Of a stretch of DNA of 35,056 nucleotides, positions 1 through 7,961 are shown one piece after another (the first letter of the stretch is position 1; every line of letters starts with the position of its first letter). The notes under the pieces were generated by a model that was given only the letters and a program-made list of their open reading frames with translations, was not told the DNA's origin and did not search any database. The stretch is taken from positions 1-35,056 of the forward strand of contig JAQCNI010000014.1 in the NCBI GenBank assembly GCA_028275105.1. Reading direction: 5' to 3'. The position numbers and the translations under genes are program-made. The stretch comes from Halorubrum sp. (lineage in GTDB: Archaea > Halobacteriota > Halobacteria > Halobacteriales > Haloferacaceae).

Positions 1-2
1 CC

Positions 3-764
3 GGGATCGGCTGTTCGGGGAAGCTGAACAGCTACCTCGACACGTACGGCTTCCACACGATCCACGGGCGCTCGCTACCCGTGGCCCGCGCCGCGAAGCT
101 CGCGAACCCCGACCTCGAAGTGATCGCCGCCGGCGGCGACGGCGACGGCTACGGGATCGGCGGGAACCACTTCCTCCACTCGGCCCGGGAGAACCACGAC
201 ATGACGTACATCGTGTTCAACAACGAGATCTTCGGGCTGACGAAGGGGCAGACGTCGCCCACCAGCCCGAAGGGGCACAAGTCGAAGACGCAGCCCTCCG
301 GGAGCGCCAAGCAGCCGCTTAAGCCGCTCTCGCTCTCGCTGAACGCGGGCGCGTCGTACGTCGCCCGGACCGCCGCGGTCAACCCGAACCAGGCCAAGGA
401 GATAATCGCCGAGGCGATCGAACACGACGGATTCGCCCACGTCGACTTCCTGACGCAGTGTCCGACCTGGAACAAGGACGCGCGTCAGTACGTGCCGTAC
501 ATCGACGTGCAAGACTCCGACGACTACGAGTTCGACATAAACGACCGCGTCGAGGCCGCCGAGATGATGCGGATGACCGAGGAAGCGCTACACGAGGGCG
601 AGGTGCTCACCGGCCGATACTACGTTGAGGAGGGCCGGCCGTCGTACGGCGAGGAGAAGCGCCAGATCGGCGAGATGCCGGACGAACCGCTCGCGGAGCG
701 CTACTGGGACGACGACTACGAGTGGGAGCGGTCGTACGACCAGTTCATCGACAAACACGCCTAA
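3..764 (+). CDS. 2-oxoacid:ferredoxin oxidoreductase, beta subunit (5' end missing)
   Basis: The reading frame is open from the first bases of the window, so the start lies upstream; 253 residues are visible. The family oxidatively decarboxylates a 2-oxoacid (pyruvate or 2-oxoglutarate) to acyl-CoA and reduces ferredoxin; the beta subunit binds thiamine diphosphate. Visible signs are the GIGCSGK start of the ThDP domain, the GDGDGYGIGGNHF cofactor/Mg motif at nt 138-176, the NNEIFGLTKGQTSPTS segment and a QCPTWN motif near nt 457. Haloarchaeal family members are about 290-310 residues long, so roughly 40-60 residues are missing. The alpha subunit is probably just upstream. I cannot separate the pyruvate (PorB) from the 2-oxoglutarate (KorB) type from this part alone. 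An Lrp/AsnC regulator follows on the same strand. Confidence 0.93.
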   Translation, partial: GIGCSGKLNSYLDTYGFHTIHGRSLPVARAAKLANPDLEVIAAGGDGDGYGIGGNHFLHSARENHDMTYIVFNNEIFGLTKGQTSPTSPKGHKSKTQPSGSAKQPLKPLSLSLNAGASYVARTAAVNPNQAKEIIAEAIEHDGFAHVDFLTQCPTWNKDARQYVPYIDVQDSDDYEFDINDRVEAAEMMRMTEEALHEGEVLTGRYYVEEGRPSYGEEKRQIGEMPDEPLAERYWDDDYEWERSYDQFIDKHA

Positions 765-926
765 CGCGGGCGGGAACGGCCCCTCGCGGCCGGTCCCTCG
801 ACGAACGTGTTCCCCGATCCGATCGATGCTGACGCCTCGGTTCTTCGATTTCGGTTTCGATCCCCATTCGATGGTCGTCTTTTTCGGGTTCGCAAGGTAT
901 TTTTTCCGTGACCACAAAGGTAGTGT

Positions 927-1355
927 ATGAGCACGGTATCGACGGAAGAGCGCATCCTCTCCGTATTGGAGGACGACGCACAGGCCTCCTGCGGGGAGAT
1001 CGCGGATCGGGCCGACGTCTCGAAGCCCACCGTCCGCAAGTACATCGACAGGCTCGAGCAGGAGGGCGTCATCGTCGGCTACTCCGCCGACGTCGACCCA
1101 AAGAAGCTGTCGACACAGTCGATCGCGATGGTAGGGATGGACGTCGACTCGGGGCGGTACGTCTCGGCGACACGCGATCTAAAGGAGCTTGACGAGGTCG
1201 AGGCACTGTACACCTCCTCGGGCGACCACATGCTGATGGCCGAGGTCCGTGCGAGTGACGGGGACGAGCTCGGTGACGTGATCAGCGGCGAGCTGCTCGC
1301 GGTCGACGGCGTCACCGCGGCGCATCCCTCATTTCTTCAGGAGCGGCTAAAGTAA
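927..1355 (+). CDS. Lrp/AsnC family transcriptional regulator
   Basis: The product has 142 residues. Residues about 6-50 form a winged helix-turn-helix (ILSVLEDDAQASCGEIADRA, then SKPTVRKYIDRLEQEGVI), and residues about 65-140 form a RAM-type ligand/oligomerisation domain ending in a short basic tail. This is the standard single-HTH, single-RAM layout of archaeal Lrp regulators, which sense amino acids or related metabolites. A T-rich TATA-like run (nt 899-906) sits about 25 bp before the ATG, so the mRNA is probably leaderless. It lies downstream of the 2-oxoacid oxidoreductase gene in the same direction but has its own promoter. The regulated genes cannot be told from the sequence. Confidence 0.9.
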   Translation: MSTVSTEERILSVLEDDAQASCGEIADRADVSKPTVRKYIDRLEQEGVIVGYSADVDPKKLSTQSIAMVGMDVDSGRYVSATRDLKELDEVEALYTSSGDHMLMAEVRASDGDELGDVISGELLAVDGVTAAHPSFLQERLK

Positions 1356-1438
1356 GCTCCGAGGACGGCTGAATGGCGTCCCCGACTCGTCGAGACGACG
1401 AACGGGGACCGACCACGCGAACCGCCGGCGGAGTCCGG

Positions 1439-1906
1439 TCACCCGACCGCGTCGATGCGCGCCGCCACCACCTCGTCGCCGGCGGTCCCCCGGCGCCGAT
1501 GCCGGCACTCGAACCCGTGAGCGTGGTAGAACTCGCGGACGCTCGGGCGGTCCGCCGGAACCGTGGCGCGGACCGTTTCGACGCCTCGCTCGGCGAGCGA
1601 CGAGGCGATACGGGAGAGCAGCGTCTCGGTGACCCCGTTTCCGGCGTGTGCGGGATGGACCCACAGCGCGAGCAACTCCGCCTCGCTTCCGTCGTCGTCC
1701 GGGTGTGCGATCGCCAGTCCGACCGGAGCATCGTCGGCCTCCATCAGGAAGGAGCACTCCGCACCCGCCGCGGCCTCCCTGACGCCCGCCGCGGAGACGT
1801 CGAGCAACGGCGACGCGATGTCGTCGAACACCGATTCTTCACGGGCTCGTGAGACCGCCATCCGAAGCGTCTCGGCGTCGCCGGGACGCGCCGGTCGGAC
1901 ACGCAT
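1439..1906 (-). CDS. GNAT family N-acetyltransferase
   Basis: The product has 155 residues, starting MRVRPARPGDAETLR. The frame is open further upstream, but a TATA-like box (TATAC, nt 1933-1937) lies about 29 bp before the ATG at 1904-1906, which fixes the start. GNAT motif A is seen as LALWVHPAHAGNGVTETLL (acetyl-CoA pyrophosphate loop) and motif B as the late VREFYHAHGFE, typical of RimI-like acetyltransferases that transfer acetyl from acetyl-CoA to an amine. The substrate cannot be inferred. The gene is convergent with the Lrp gene and is followed by no same-strand partner. Confidence 0.88.
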   Translation of the reverse strand: MRVRPARPGDAETLRMAVSRAREESVFDDIASPLLDVSAAGVREAAAGAECSFLMEADDAPVGLAIAHPDDDGSEAELLALWVHPAHAGNGVTETLLSRIASSLAERGVETVRATVPADRPSVREFYHAHGFECRHRRRGTAGDEVVAARIDAVG

Positions 1907-1930
1907 ATATGAACTCAAGACGGCGACCGT

Positions 1931-1938
1931 AGTATACG
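1931..1938 (-). promoter_or_regulatory. TATA-like box of the GNAT gene
   Basis: On the minus strand this reads as a GTATAC-like element centred about 29 bp upstream of the ATG at 1906. The spacing equals that of other leaderless promoters in this window and favours the short start over the longer open frame. Confidence 0.5.
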
Positions 1939-2030
1939 TTTCGGGAACGATGAAGGGGCGTTTCGCTCGGGTGCTCGAACGATCGTTCGAGCGCATGCGT
2001 GGCCGGCCGCTTGACCGCACGCTCGGTCGA

Positions 2031-5000
2031 TTACGCGATCGGCTCGATCCCGATGGTGACCACGACGTCCTCGACATCCCACTCCTCGACGAGCCCGTCG
2101 GTCGCGGCGTCGGTCGCGGCATCGAGCCACGCGTCGGCGCGAACCTCGTCGGCGACGAGGTCGGCGTTATCCGCGACGAAGCCGGCGACGCGCTCGTCGT
2201 CAACGTCGACGCCGACGCGAATCCGCGCCTCGACGTCGAGGTCGAGGTCCTTGCGCATCTCCTGGGTCCGGCGGATCACGTCGCGGGCGTACCCCTCGGC
2301 CTCGATCTCGGTGGTGAGCGAGGTGTCCACGTAGACGGTGCCGCCGTCGAACTCGACGCCCGTGACGTCCGCGGGCGGTTCCGGGACGTACTCGACCATC
2401 GAATCGTCGAGATGGACGGTCTCGTCGCCGACGACGATCCCCGTCTCGATCCCCTCGCGGGTCGCCCCCTGAACGGCGGCCATCACGTCCTGGGCGTCGC
2501 CGCCGAACGCGGGGCCGATCTCCGACATCCGGGGCTCCGCACGCTCGACGAGTTCACCGAACGCGTCCGTCGCCGTCACCGATCGGGCGTTGACGCGGTC
2601 GGCGAGGAGGTCGCCGAGGCGGTCGACCGCGCCCGCGACCGTGTCGTCGTCGGTCTCCACGATGACCCGCGGGACCGGCCAGCGGAGCTTCCGGCCGGCC
2701 TGCTGGCGGGCGTTCGCCGCCGCCTCCTCGACGTCGCGGACGACGGCGATGTCGGCCTCCAGCTCCGGGTCACGGAGCGATCCGTCGGGCTCGGGGTACG
2801 ACAGCGCGTGGACGGTGGTCGCCGACCCATCGAGTATCCGATACATCCGCTCCGTCAGGTACGGAGCGATCGGCGCGAGCAGCCGGATCACCTCGTCGAG
2901 TACGACCGAGAGGGTCGCGTACGCGCCGCGTTTCGACGCCGAGTCGGCCTCCTCCCACATACGATCGCGAACCGCCTTAACGTAGAAGCGGGAGACGTCC
3001 TGCGTGACGAACTCGATCACGGCGTTGACCGCGTCGCTGACGCGGTAATCGTCCCACGCCTCGGTAACCGTCGTCTCGACCGACTGGAGGCGGGAGAGCA
3101 CCCACTCGTCGACGACCGCGAGCTCACCGTCGTCGAGGCTCGCCTCGGCGGGGTCGTAGCCGTCCAGGGCCATGTACTCCAGCGGGAACCGGAACACGTT
3201 CCAGAGGATGTTGAGCTTTCCCTGGATCTCGCCGAGCCCCTCCCACTCGAACGCGAGATCGACGCCCTGCTGGTCGTGTGAGAGCAGGTACGTCCGGAGG
3301 GGATCACGGCCCGCACGCTCGATCGCCTCCTCGGGCGTGACGATGTTCCCGACGGACTTGGACATCTTTCGGCCGTCCTCGTCGTTGGCGAACCCGTGCA
3401 TCACCACCTCCTCGTAGGGAACCTCGTCGACCGCGGCGGTCCCCATCCCCAGTTGCGACCAGAACCAGCCGCGGGTCTGGTCGTGGGCCTCGATGATCAG
3501 GTCGGCGGGCCACAGCTCCTCGTAAGCCTCGTCGTCGCCCGGATAGCCGAGGGTCCCCCACGTGGCGATCGAGGAGTCGAGCCAGACGTCGAACACGTCC
3601 TCGACGCGCCGGTAGGTCGTTCCGTCCTCGACGATCGTCAGGTCGTCGACCGAGGGGCGATGGAGGTCGATCGAGTCCGGATCGACGTCCTCCTCGACGC
3701 GGTCGGCGAGTTCCTCGCGCGAGCCGATCACGACCATGTCGTCGTCGAGGTTCCCGCCGTCCGATCCCTCCGGCACCCAGATCGGGATCGGGATCCCCCA
3801 GTAGCGCTGCCGGGAGACGTTCCAGTCGGGCGCGTCCTCGATGAAGTCGCGGAACCGGTTGTCCCGGGCCCACCCCGGGTGCCACTCGGACTCCTCCATG
3901 TTGTCGAGGAGGTCCGCCTTCACGTCCGTGATCGAGATGAACCACTGGTTGGTGACGAGCTGGATGATCCCCGTGTCACACCGCCAGCAGTGGCCGTAGC
4001 TGTGGTCGACGGTGCCGTGTGCGAGCATCCGTCCGTCGGCGACGAGGTCGTCGACGATGGCGTCGTTGGCGTCGCGAACGAACTCACCCGCGTACTCCCC
4101 GGCGGCGTCGGTGAACTCGCCGTTCGGGCCGACGGGGCAGAATATCTCCATGCCGAGCTCGCTCCCGCGCTCGAAGTCCTCCTCCCCGTGGCCGGGCGCG
4201 GAGTGGACGAGGCCGGTTCGGTCGGCCTCGACGTAGTCGGCGGCGTACACCTCACACGCCCCCTCGAAGCCGGGGTACTCGGCCACGCGGTCGGCGAGCG
4301 GGTGGTCGTACGACCACCCGACGAGCTCGCTCCCGGACGGCTCCGCCTCCACCTCGTAGTCCTCGTACCGACCCTCGGTCAGGACGTCCTCGACGCAGTC
4401 GGCGGCGACGTACAGCAGCTCCGCCTCGCCGTCCCTCTCGGCGCGAACCGCGTTGTAGGTGAGGTCCTCGTCGACGGCGACGAACGTGTTGGCCGGGATC
4501 GTCCACGGCGTCGTCGTCCAGATCACGAGGCTCCCCTCCCGCTCCGAGAGCGGGAACTTCACGTAGATCGACGGGTCCTCGACGTCCTCGTACTCGACCT
4601 CGTTGTTCGCGAGCCCGGTCTCACACCGGGGACACTGCGAGATCGAGCGTTTTCCCTGCTCGACGAGGCCGTTGTCGGCGACCCGCGAGAACGCCCACCA
4701 GGCGGCCTCCATGTACTCCGGCGAGACCGTCCTGTAGGGGTCGTCCCAGTCCATCCAGACGCCGATCGATCGGAAGTCCTCGTCCATCGCCTCGCGGTTC
4801 GACTCCGCGAACGACTTACACTCCTCGATGAACGCCTCCATGCCGTACTCCTCGATGTCCCGCTTGTTCTCGAAGCCGAGCTGTTCCTCGACTTTCACCT
4901 CGATCGGGAGCCCGTGCATGTCGTATCCCGGTCGGTCGGTCACCCGGTGGCCGGTCATCCGTTTGTGGCGGAGGACGGCGTCCTTCAACGTCTTGTTCCA

Positions 5001-5174
5001 GGCGGTCCCGAGGTGCATCTGGCCGGAGGTGTACGGCGGGCCGTCGACGAAGAAGAACGGCGGGTCGTCGGCGTGAGCCGCCGTCGCCGCCTCGTAGGCG
5101 TCGTGGTCGTCCCAGTATGCCTCGACCGTGGACTCGACGTCCGCGGGCGTGTACTGGTCGTCGATCTGCTCCAT
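2031..5174 (-). CDS. ileS: Isoleucyl-tRNA synthetase
   Basis: The product has 1047 residues, the normal length for an archaeal/eukaryal-type IleRS. It charges tRNA-Ile with isoleucine in the cytoplasm. The class I signature appears as GPPYTSGQMHLGT (HIGH motif as HLGT, residues 54-57) and the second signature as KMSKS at residues 603-607. Between them lies the CP1 editing domain, which hydrolyses Val-tRNA-Ile, with a WTTTPWT motif. The C-terminal part carries the anticodon-binding helices (VDEWVLSRLQSVE) and an archaeal-type appended domain. The ATG at 5174 is about 26 bp from an A/T-rich box. Its 3' end is close to the promoter of the divergent-side GNAT gene, with about 120 bp between them. 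Confidence 0.98.
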   Translation of the reverse strand: MEQIDDQYTPADVESTVEAYWDDHDAYEAATAAHADDPPFFFVDGPPYTSGQMHLGTAWNKTLKDAVLRHKRMTGHRVTDRPGYDMHGLPIEVKVEEQLGFENKRDIEEYGMEAFIEECKSFAESNREAMDEDFRSIGVWMDWDDPYRTVSPEYMEAAWWAFSRVADNGLVEQGKRSISQCPRCETGLANNEVEYEDVEDPSIYVKFPLSEREGSLVIWTTTPWTIPANTFVAVDEDLTYNAVRAERDGEAELLYVAADCVEDVLTEGRYEDYEVEAEPSGSELVGWSYDHPLADRVAEYPGFEGACEVYAADYVEADRTGLVHSAPGHGEEDFERGSELGMEIFCPVGPNGEFTDAAGEYAGEFVRDANDAIVDDLVADGRMLAHGTVDHSYGHCWRCDTGIIQLVTNQWFISITDVKADLLDNMEESEWHPGWARDNRFRDFIEDAPDWNVSRQRYWGIPIPIWVPEGSDGGNLDDDMVVIGSREELADRVEEDVDPDSIDLHRPSVDDLTIVEDGTTYRRVEDVFDVWLDSSIATWGTLGYPGDDEAYEELWPADLIIEAHDQTRGWFWSQLGMGTAAVDEVPYEEVVMHGFANDEDGRKMSKSVGNIVTPEEAIERAGRDPLRTYLLSHDQQGVDLAFEWEGLGEIQGKLNILWNVFRFPLEYMALDGYDPAEASLDDGELAVVDEWVLSRLQSVETTVTEAWDDYRVSDAVNAVIEFVTQDVSRFYVKAVRDRMWEEADSASKRGAYATLSVVLDEVIRLLAPIAPYLTERMYRILDGSATTVHALSYPEPDGSLRDPELEADIAVVRDVEEAAANARQQAGRKLRWPVPRVIVETDDDTVAGAVDRLGDLLADRVNARSVTATDAFGELVERAEPRMSEIGPAFGGDAQDVMAAVQGATREGIETGIVVGDETVHLDDSMVEYVPEPPADVTGVEFDGGTVYVDTSLTTEIEAEGYARDVIRRTQEMRKDLDLDVEARIRVGVDVDDERVAGFVADNADLVADEVRADAWLDAATDAATDGLVEEWDVEDVVVTIGIEPIA

Positions 5175-5192
5175 ACGAATGTGTCCCCGCCC

Positions 5193-5206
5193 GCGTATTT
5201 GAATAC
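5193..5206 (-). promoter_or_regulatory. Probable ileS core promoter
   Basis: An A/T-rich stretch (minus-strand reading CGTATTCAAATACG, itself palindromic) in otherwise very GC-rich DNA is centred about 26 bp before the ileS ATG. This is the position expected for a TATA box of a leaderless transcript. Confidence 0.5.
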
Positions 5207-5267
5207 GACGAACTCGCCGTTCGGATACGACGGGCTCGCCGTTCGGATGCGAGGGACTCGCCGTTCG
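5202..5267. repeat. Three tandem 22-bp imperfect repeats upstream of ileS
   Basis: Three copies of a 22-bp unit lie at 5202-5223, 5224-5245 and 5246-5267, each ending in CTCGCCGTTCG. A second degenerate pair, each starting GATCCCG and ending CACCGGTCACGG, follows at 5301-5320 and 5324-5343 and runs into the 3' end of cobT. They fill most of the ileS-cobT gap. No coding function is seen. Confidence 0.75.
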
Positions 5268-5337
5268 ATCCCGTCGGGGTTCACGGGTCGATCACGGGGC
5301 GATCCCGTCACCGGTCACGGAGTGATCCCGCCACCGG

Positions 5338-6426
5338 TCACGGCTCGATCCCCGTCTCGGCGAGCGTCGCCGTCCGGTCGTGAACCCGGCAGCCGACGCG
5401 ATACGTCGCGAGCGCCAGCGCCGCGCCGGACCCCTCGCCAAGCCGGAGCCCATAGTCGAACAGCGGGGCAAGATCGAGCGCGTCGAGTTGGACCGCGTGG
5501 CCCGGTTCGTCCCCGACGTGCGAGGGAAGCAGGTACGGGCGAACGTCACTCTCGATGGCGGCCGCGAGGAGCGCGGCCGCGCCCGAGACGACGCCGTCGA
5601 CGACAACTGGGGTTCGGTCGGCCGCACAGCCGAGCGCGACGCCGGCCAACAGACCGATCTCGTACCCGCCGACACGGCGGAGGACCCCGACCGGACCGTC
5701 GGCCTCCGCGTTCTCACCGGATTCCATGTTCTCGCTGGGCTCCGTGTCCCCGTCAAGCCCGTTGCGCGCGAGCGCCCGCTCGACGACCTCGACCTTGTGG
5801 GCTCGCGTCCCGTCGTCGATCCCGGTCCCGTAACCGGTGACCCGGTCCGGCTCCGCGCCGGTCAGCGCCGCGGTGAGCGCGGCGGCGACGGTCGTGTTTC
5901 CGATCCCCAACTCCCCGAGTGCGACGACGTCGGCGTCCGCGACTCTCGTCCGCGCGACCCGGACGCCGGCGTCGAGCGCCGCAACGGCGTCGGTCCGCGA
6001 CATCGCCGGCGCCGCCGCGATGTCGTCGGTTCCACGGCCGAGTCGTTCGTCGACGACGTCCGCGACCGGCGGACCGTCAACGCCGGCGTCGACGGCGACC
6101 GTCTCCGCGCCGACGACGTCGGCGATCGCGTTCACCGCCGCGCCGCCCGCGGCGACGGTCCGGAGCATCGCCCGGGTGACCGACCCGGGGTACGCCGAGA
6201 CGCCGCGTGCAGTGACTCCGTGGTCGGCCGCCGCGACGATGACCACGGGGTCGTCGAGGGTGGGCCGAGGGGTGGCGGTCAGTCCCGCGAGCGCGGCCGC
6301 AAGGTCCTCCAGCCGACCGAGGCTTCCGGGGGGTTTCGCGAGCGCGGCCTGGCGTTCGCGGGCGGCGGCGGCGGCCTCGGCGTCGAACGCGGGGATCGCC
6401 GGGGGGACGAACTCGGGGGCGGACAC
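5338..6426 (-). CDS. cobT: Nicotinate-nucleotide--dimethylbenzimidazole phosphoribosyltransferase
   Basis: The product has 362 residues and a GTG start. The enzyme transfers phosphoribose from nicotinate mononucleotide to the lower-ligand base of cobamides, making the alpha-ribazole phosphate needed for B12 nucleotide-loop assembly. Family marks visible are an N-terminal KPPGSLGRLEDLA, VVIVAAADHGV, the GELGIGNTTVAAALT loop, GGYEIGLLAGVALG, PSHVGDEPGHA near the end, and the conserved catalytic-site glutamate in RLGEGSGAALAL. Length is normal for the family. It starts 2 nt after the stop of the 152-residue gene upstream, so the two are almost certainly cotranscribed and translationally coupled. 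A 30-odd residue acidic stretch (EPSENMESGENAEADG) is inserted before GVLRRVGGYE. Confidence 0.93.
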   Translation of the reverse strand: MSAPEFVPPAIPAFDAEAAAAARERQAALAKPPGSLGRLEDLAAALAGLTATPRPTLDDPVVIVAAADHGVTARGVSAYPGSVTRAMLRTVAAGGAAVNAIADVVGAETVAVDAGVDGPPVADVVDERLGRGTDDIAAAPAMSRTDAVAALDAGVRVARTRVADADVVALGELGIGNTTVAAALTAALTGAEPDRVTGYGTGIDDGTRAHKVEVVERALARNGLDGDTEPSENMESGENAEADGPVGVLRRVGGYEIGLLAGVALGCAADRTPVVVDGVVSGAAALLAAAIESDVRPYLLPSHVGDEPGHAVQLDALDLAPLFDYGLRLGEGSGAALALATYRVGCRVHDRTATLAETGIEP

Positions 6427-6428
6427 GG

Positions 6429-6887
6429 TCAGGTGTCGAAGTCGGGGAGGTCGTCGGGCGCCTCGTATTCGGACTCCCAGTCGATGTATTCGGATTTGAG
6501 CACCTCACAGACGATCTGTCCGAGCTCCGTGAGCGCCGCGTTGATCCCGGAGACCGATCCCCATGAGTCCAGCGCCTCGTGGTACTCGCGCTCCTTCCAG
6601 TCCTCGGGGATCCCCGGCGCGTGATACCCGACGCGGTCGGCAAAGGAGTCCCAAAAGAAATCATACCGGGAGACCAGCCCGAGGTCCTCGGCGATCCGCC
6701 AGTCCGCCTCGTCGAGGTCGCTTCCGCGGGCCCACTCCTCGAACGCTTCCGCCCACGCGCCCTCTCGGAGAAACGCCGACAGCTCGTCGCGACGGTACTC
6801 GCCGCCGGCGACCTCGGCGTCCTCGTACTCGTTCGGGTCAACCGCGGAGAGTTCCGGCGGCTCGGGCGGGTCGATATCGAGGCTCAT
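6429..6887 (-). CDS. Conserved haloarchaeal-type protein of unknown function, coupled to cobT
   Basis: The product has 152 very acidic residues and is rich in Trp, Tyr and Glu (for example EGAWAEAFEEWARGSDLDEA and KSEYIDWESEYEAPDDLPDF). It has no signal peptide, no membrane segment and no cysteine cluster, so it is probably a soluble, mostly helical cytoplasmic protein. I do not recognise the family. A TTTT-containing TATA-like box (nt 6911-6918 on the minus strand) lies about 28 bp before the ATG, so this gene leads the transcript. Its TGA is separated by only 2 nt from the cobT GTG, which suggests a link to cobamide metabolism or simply shared expression. Confidence 0.8.
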   Translation of the reverse strand: MSLDIDPPEPPELSAVDPNEYEDAEVAGGEYRRDELSAFLREGAWAEAFEEWARGSDLDEADWRIAEDLGLVSRYDFFWDSFADRVGYHAPGIPEDWKEREYHEALDSWGSVSGINAALTELGQIVCEVLKSEYIDWESEYEAPDDLPDFDT

Positions 6888-7045
6888 GACGGGTCATCCG
6901 TCCCGGCGACCCAAAACGGTACGGAACGCGGTGGTCGGCGTCGCGGTCGGGGGCCGGCGGCGTCGACCCGGCGAGTCAAGGGCGTATCCGGTCTCACCGA
7001 GGCCGATCCGGTCCTTTTACCGCCGTGCCCGTCCGACGTTCGGAT

Positions 7046-7459
7046 ATGAACCTCCGCGACGTCTCGCGACGGGCGGGGATCGCCGCCGCCGTGGGCACCG
7101 TCATCGTGCTCGGCGTCCCGTACGCGCTCATCACGGGACCGGAGTACGTGCCGCAACTCGCCGACTACTACGCGTCCGGGGTCGTCGGGGCCGGCGGGAT
7201 CGCGCTGTTCGCACTCGTGAGCGCCGTCGTGATCGCCTCGGTCGAGCGGGGGAACCTCGACCCGGACGTCCTCGCCGGCGTCGCGGTCATGCTCGGCCTC
7301 GCGACGACCCTGAGCGCGGGAGCGTGGGCGCTCGCCATCGAGCCGAGCCCGGTGTTCCGGGACCACCTCTGGCTGGTGTGGCACGCGCGCGCTGTCATCG
7401 TTGTATCGGTGTCGGTGCCAGCGTTCGCCGCCGTGTACGCTCGCGAGCTGTTGTCGTAG
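7046..7459 (+). CDS. Small integral membrane protein, unknown function
   Basis: The product has 137 residues, starting MNLRDVSRRAG. The ATG at 7046 is preferred over an in-frame GTG 21 nt upstream because a CTTTTAC TATA-like element (nt 7013-7019) lies about 30 bp before it. Four hydrophobic helices are visible: residues about 11-31 (GIAAAVGTVIVLGVPYALI), 46-66 (VVGAGGIALFALVSAVVIAS), 78-97 and 112-133. The arrangement matches small four-helix haloarchaeal membrane proteins with no known role. There are no cofactor ligands that would suggest a catalytic function. It reads toward the SRP RNA gene, which has its own promoter. Confidence 0.75.
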   Translation: MNLRDVSRRAGIAAAVGTVIVLGVPYALITGPEYVPQLADYYASGVVGAGGIALFALVSAVVIASVERGNLDPDVLAGVAVMLGLATTLSAGAWALAIEPSPVFRDHLWLVWHARAVIVVSVSVPAFAAVYARELLS

Positions 7460-7522
7460 TTTCGCTCGTCGTGCCGACGGAGCGTCGATCGGCGGCGACG
7501 CCCGGACCGGCCGAACGAAAGG

Positions 7523-7531
7523 CCCTTAAGA
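7523..7531 (+). promoter_or_regulatory. Promoter of the SRP RNA gene
   Basis: GAAAGGCCCTTAAG at nt 7517-7530 looks like a purine-rich BRE followed by a TTAA-type TATA box. The box is about 29 bp upstream of the proposed 5' end of the RNA at 7557, which is the archaeal spacing. Confidence 0.65.
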
Positions 7532-7556
7532 TGGTGCCATCTACCCCGGATCGGAC

Positions 7557-7860
7557 TAGGTCGGGCGGTTAGGCCCCGCTCATCACCCGTGAGGCAGTCT
7601 TCAGCGGGGACCGAACACCGGGCGCGTCCGGTCGAACCGGCGCGGGCCCCGAGAGCCAACGTGGAAGCCTCGTCCGCCGGGGACAGTGGTCCGCGGCGCC
7701 CGCTCGCAGGAGCGGTCCGTCGCGGTTCGTCGGCGACAGCGGGTCAGGCGCGGAAGCGAGCAGCCCACCGCCGGACGCCGGTCGCTCGTCGGGTTACGGG
7801 GTGGAGGAGGCAACCGGGATACCCCGTGTCGGAACGCCGGGCAACCCCGGTCGTCCACCA
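7557..7860 (+). ncRNA. ffs: Signal recognition particle (7S) RNA
   Basis: This 304-nt stretch matches the archaeal 7S RNA in order and content. The 5' part, TAGGTCGGGCGG, carries the GTTAGG and CTCATCACCCGTGAGGCAG elements of the Alu domain. Long complementary arms form helix 5. The S domain has the highly conserved helix 8 loop GTCAGGCGCGGAAGCGAGCAG (nt 7743-7763), the Srp54/SRP GTPase binding site. The RNA is the scaffold of SRP, which targets membrane and Sec-secreted proteins during translation. The ends are set by similarity, as I recall it, to the 304-nt halobacterial 7S RNA; the 3' end is approximate because terminal pairing with the 5' end is imperfect here. Spurious open frames on both strands cross it. 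Confidence 0.93.
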
Positions 7861-7961
7861 TTCATATCGGATCCGGACCGTCGAGCGGCAGCCCCGCCGG
7901 TCCGGACCCCTCGGACGGTCGAAACGGACGCCCTTTTACCAGCTACGACCCTCACCCACGT

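Noticed and set aside
5193..5343. CRISPR array or origin iterons near ileS
   Set aside because: The repeats are tandem without unique spacers, only three plus two imperfect copies, and no cas or orc1/cdc6 gene lies in the window.
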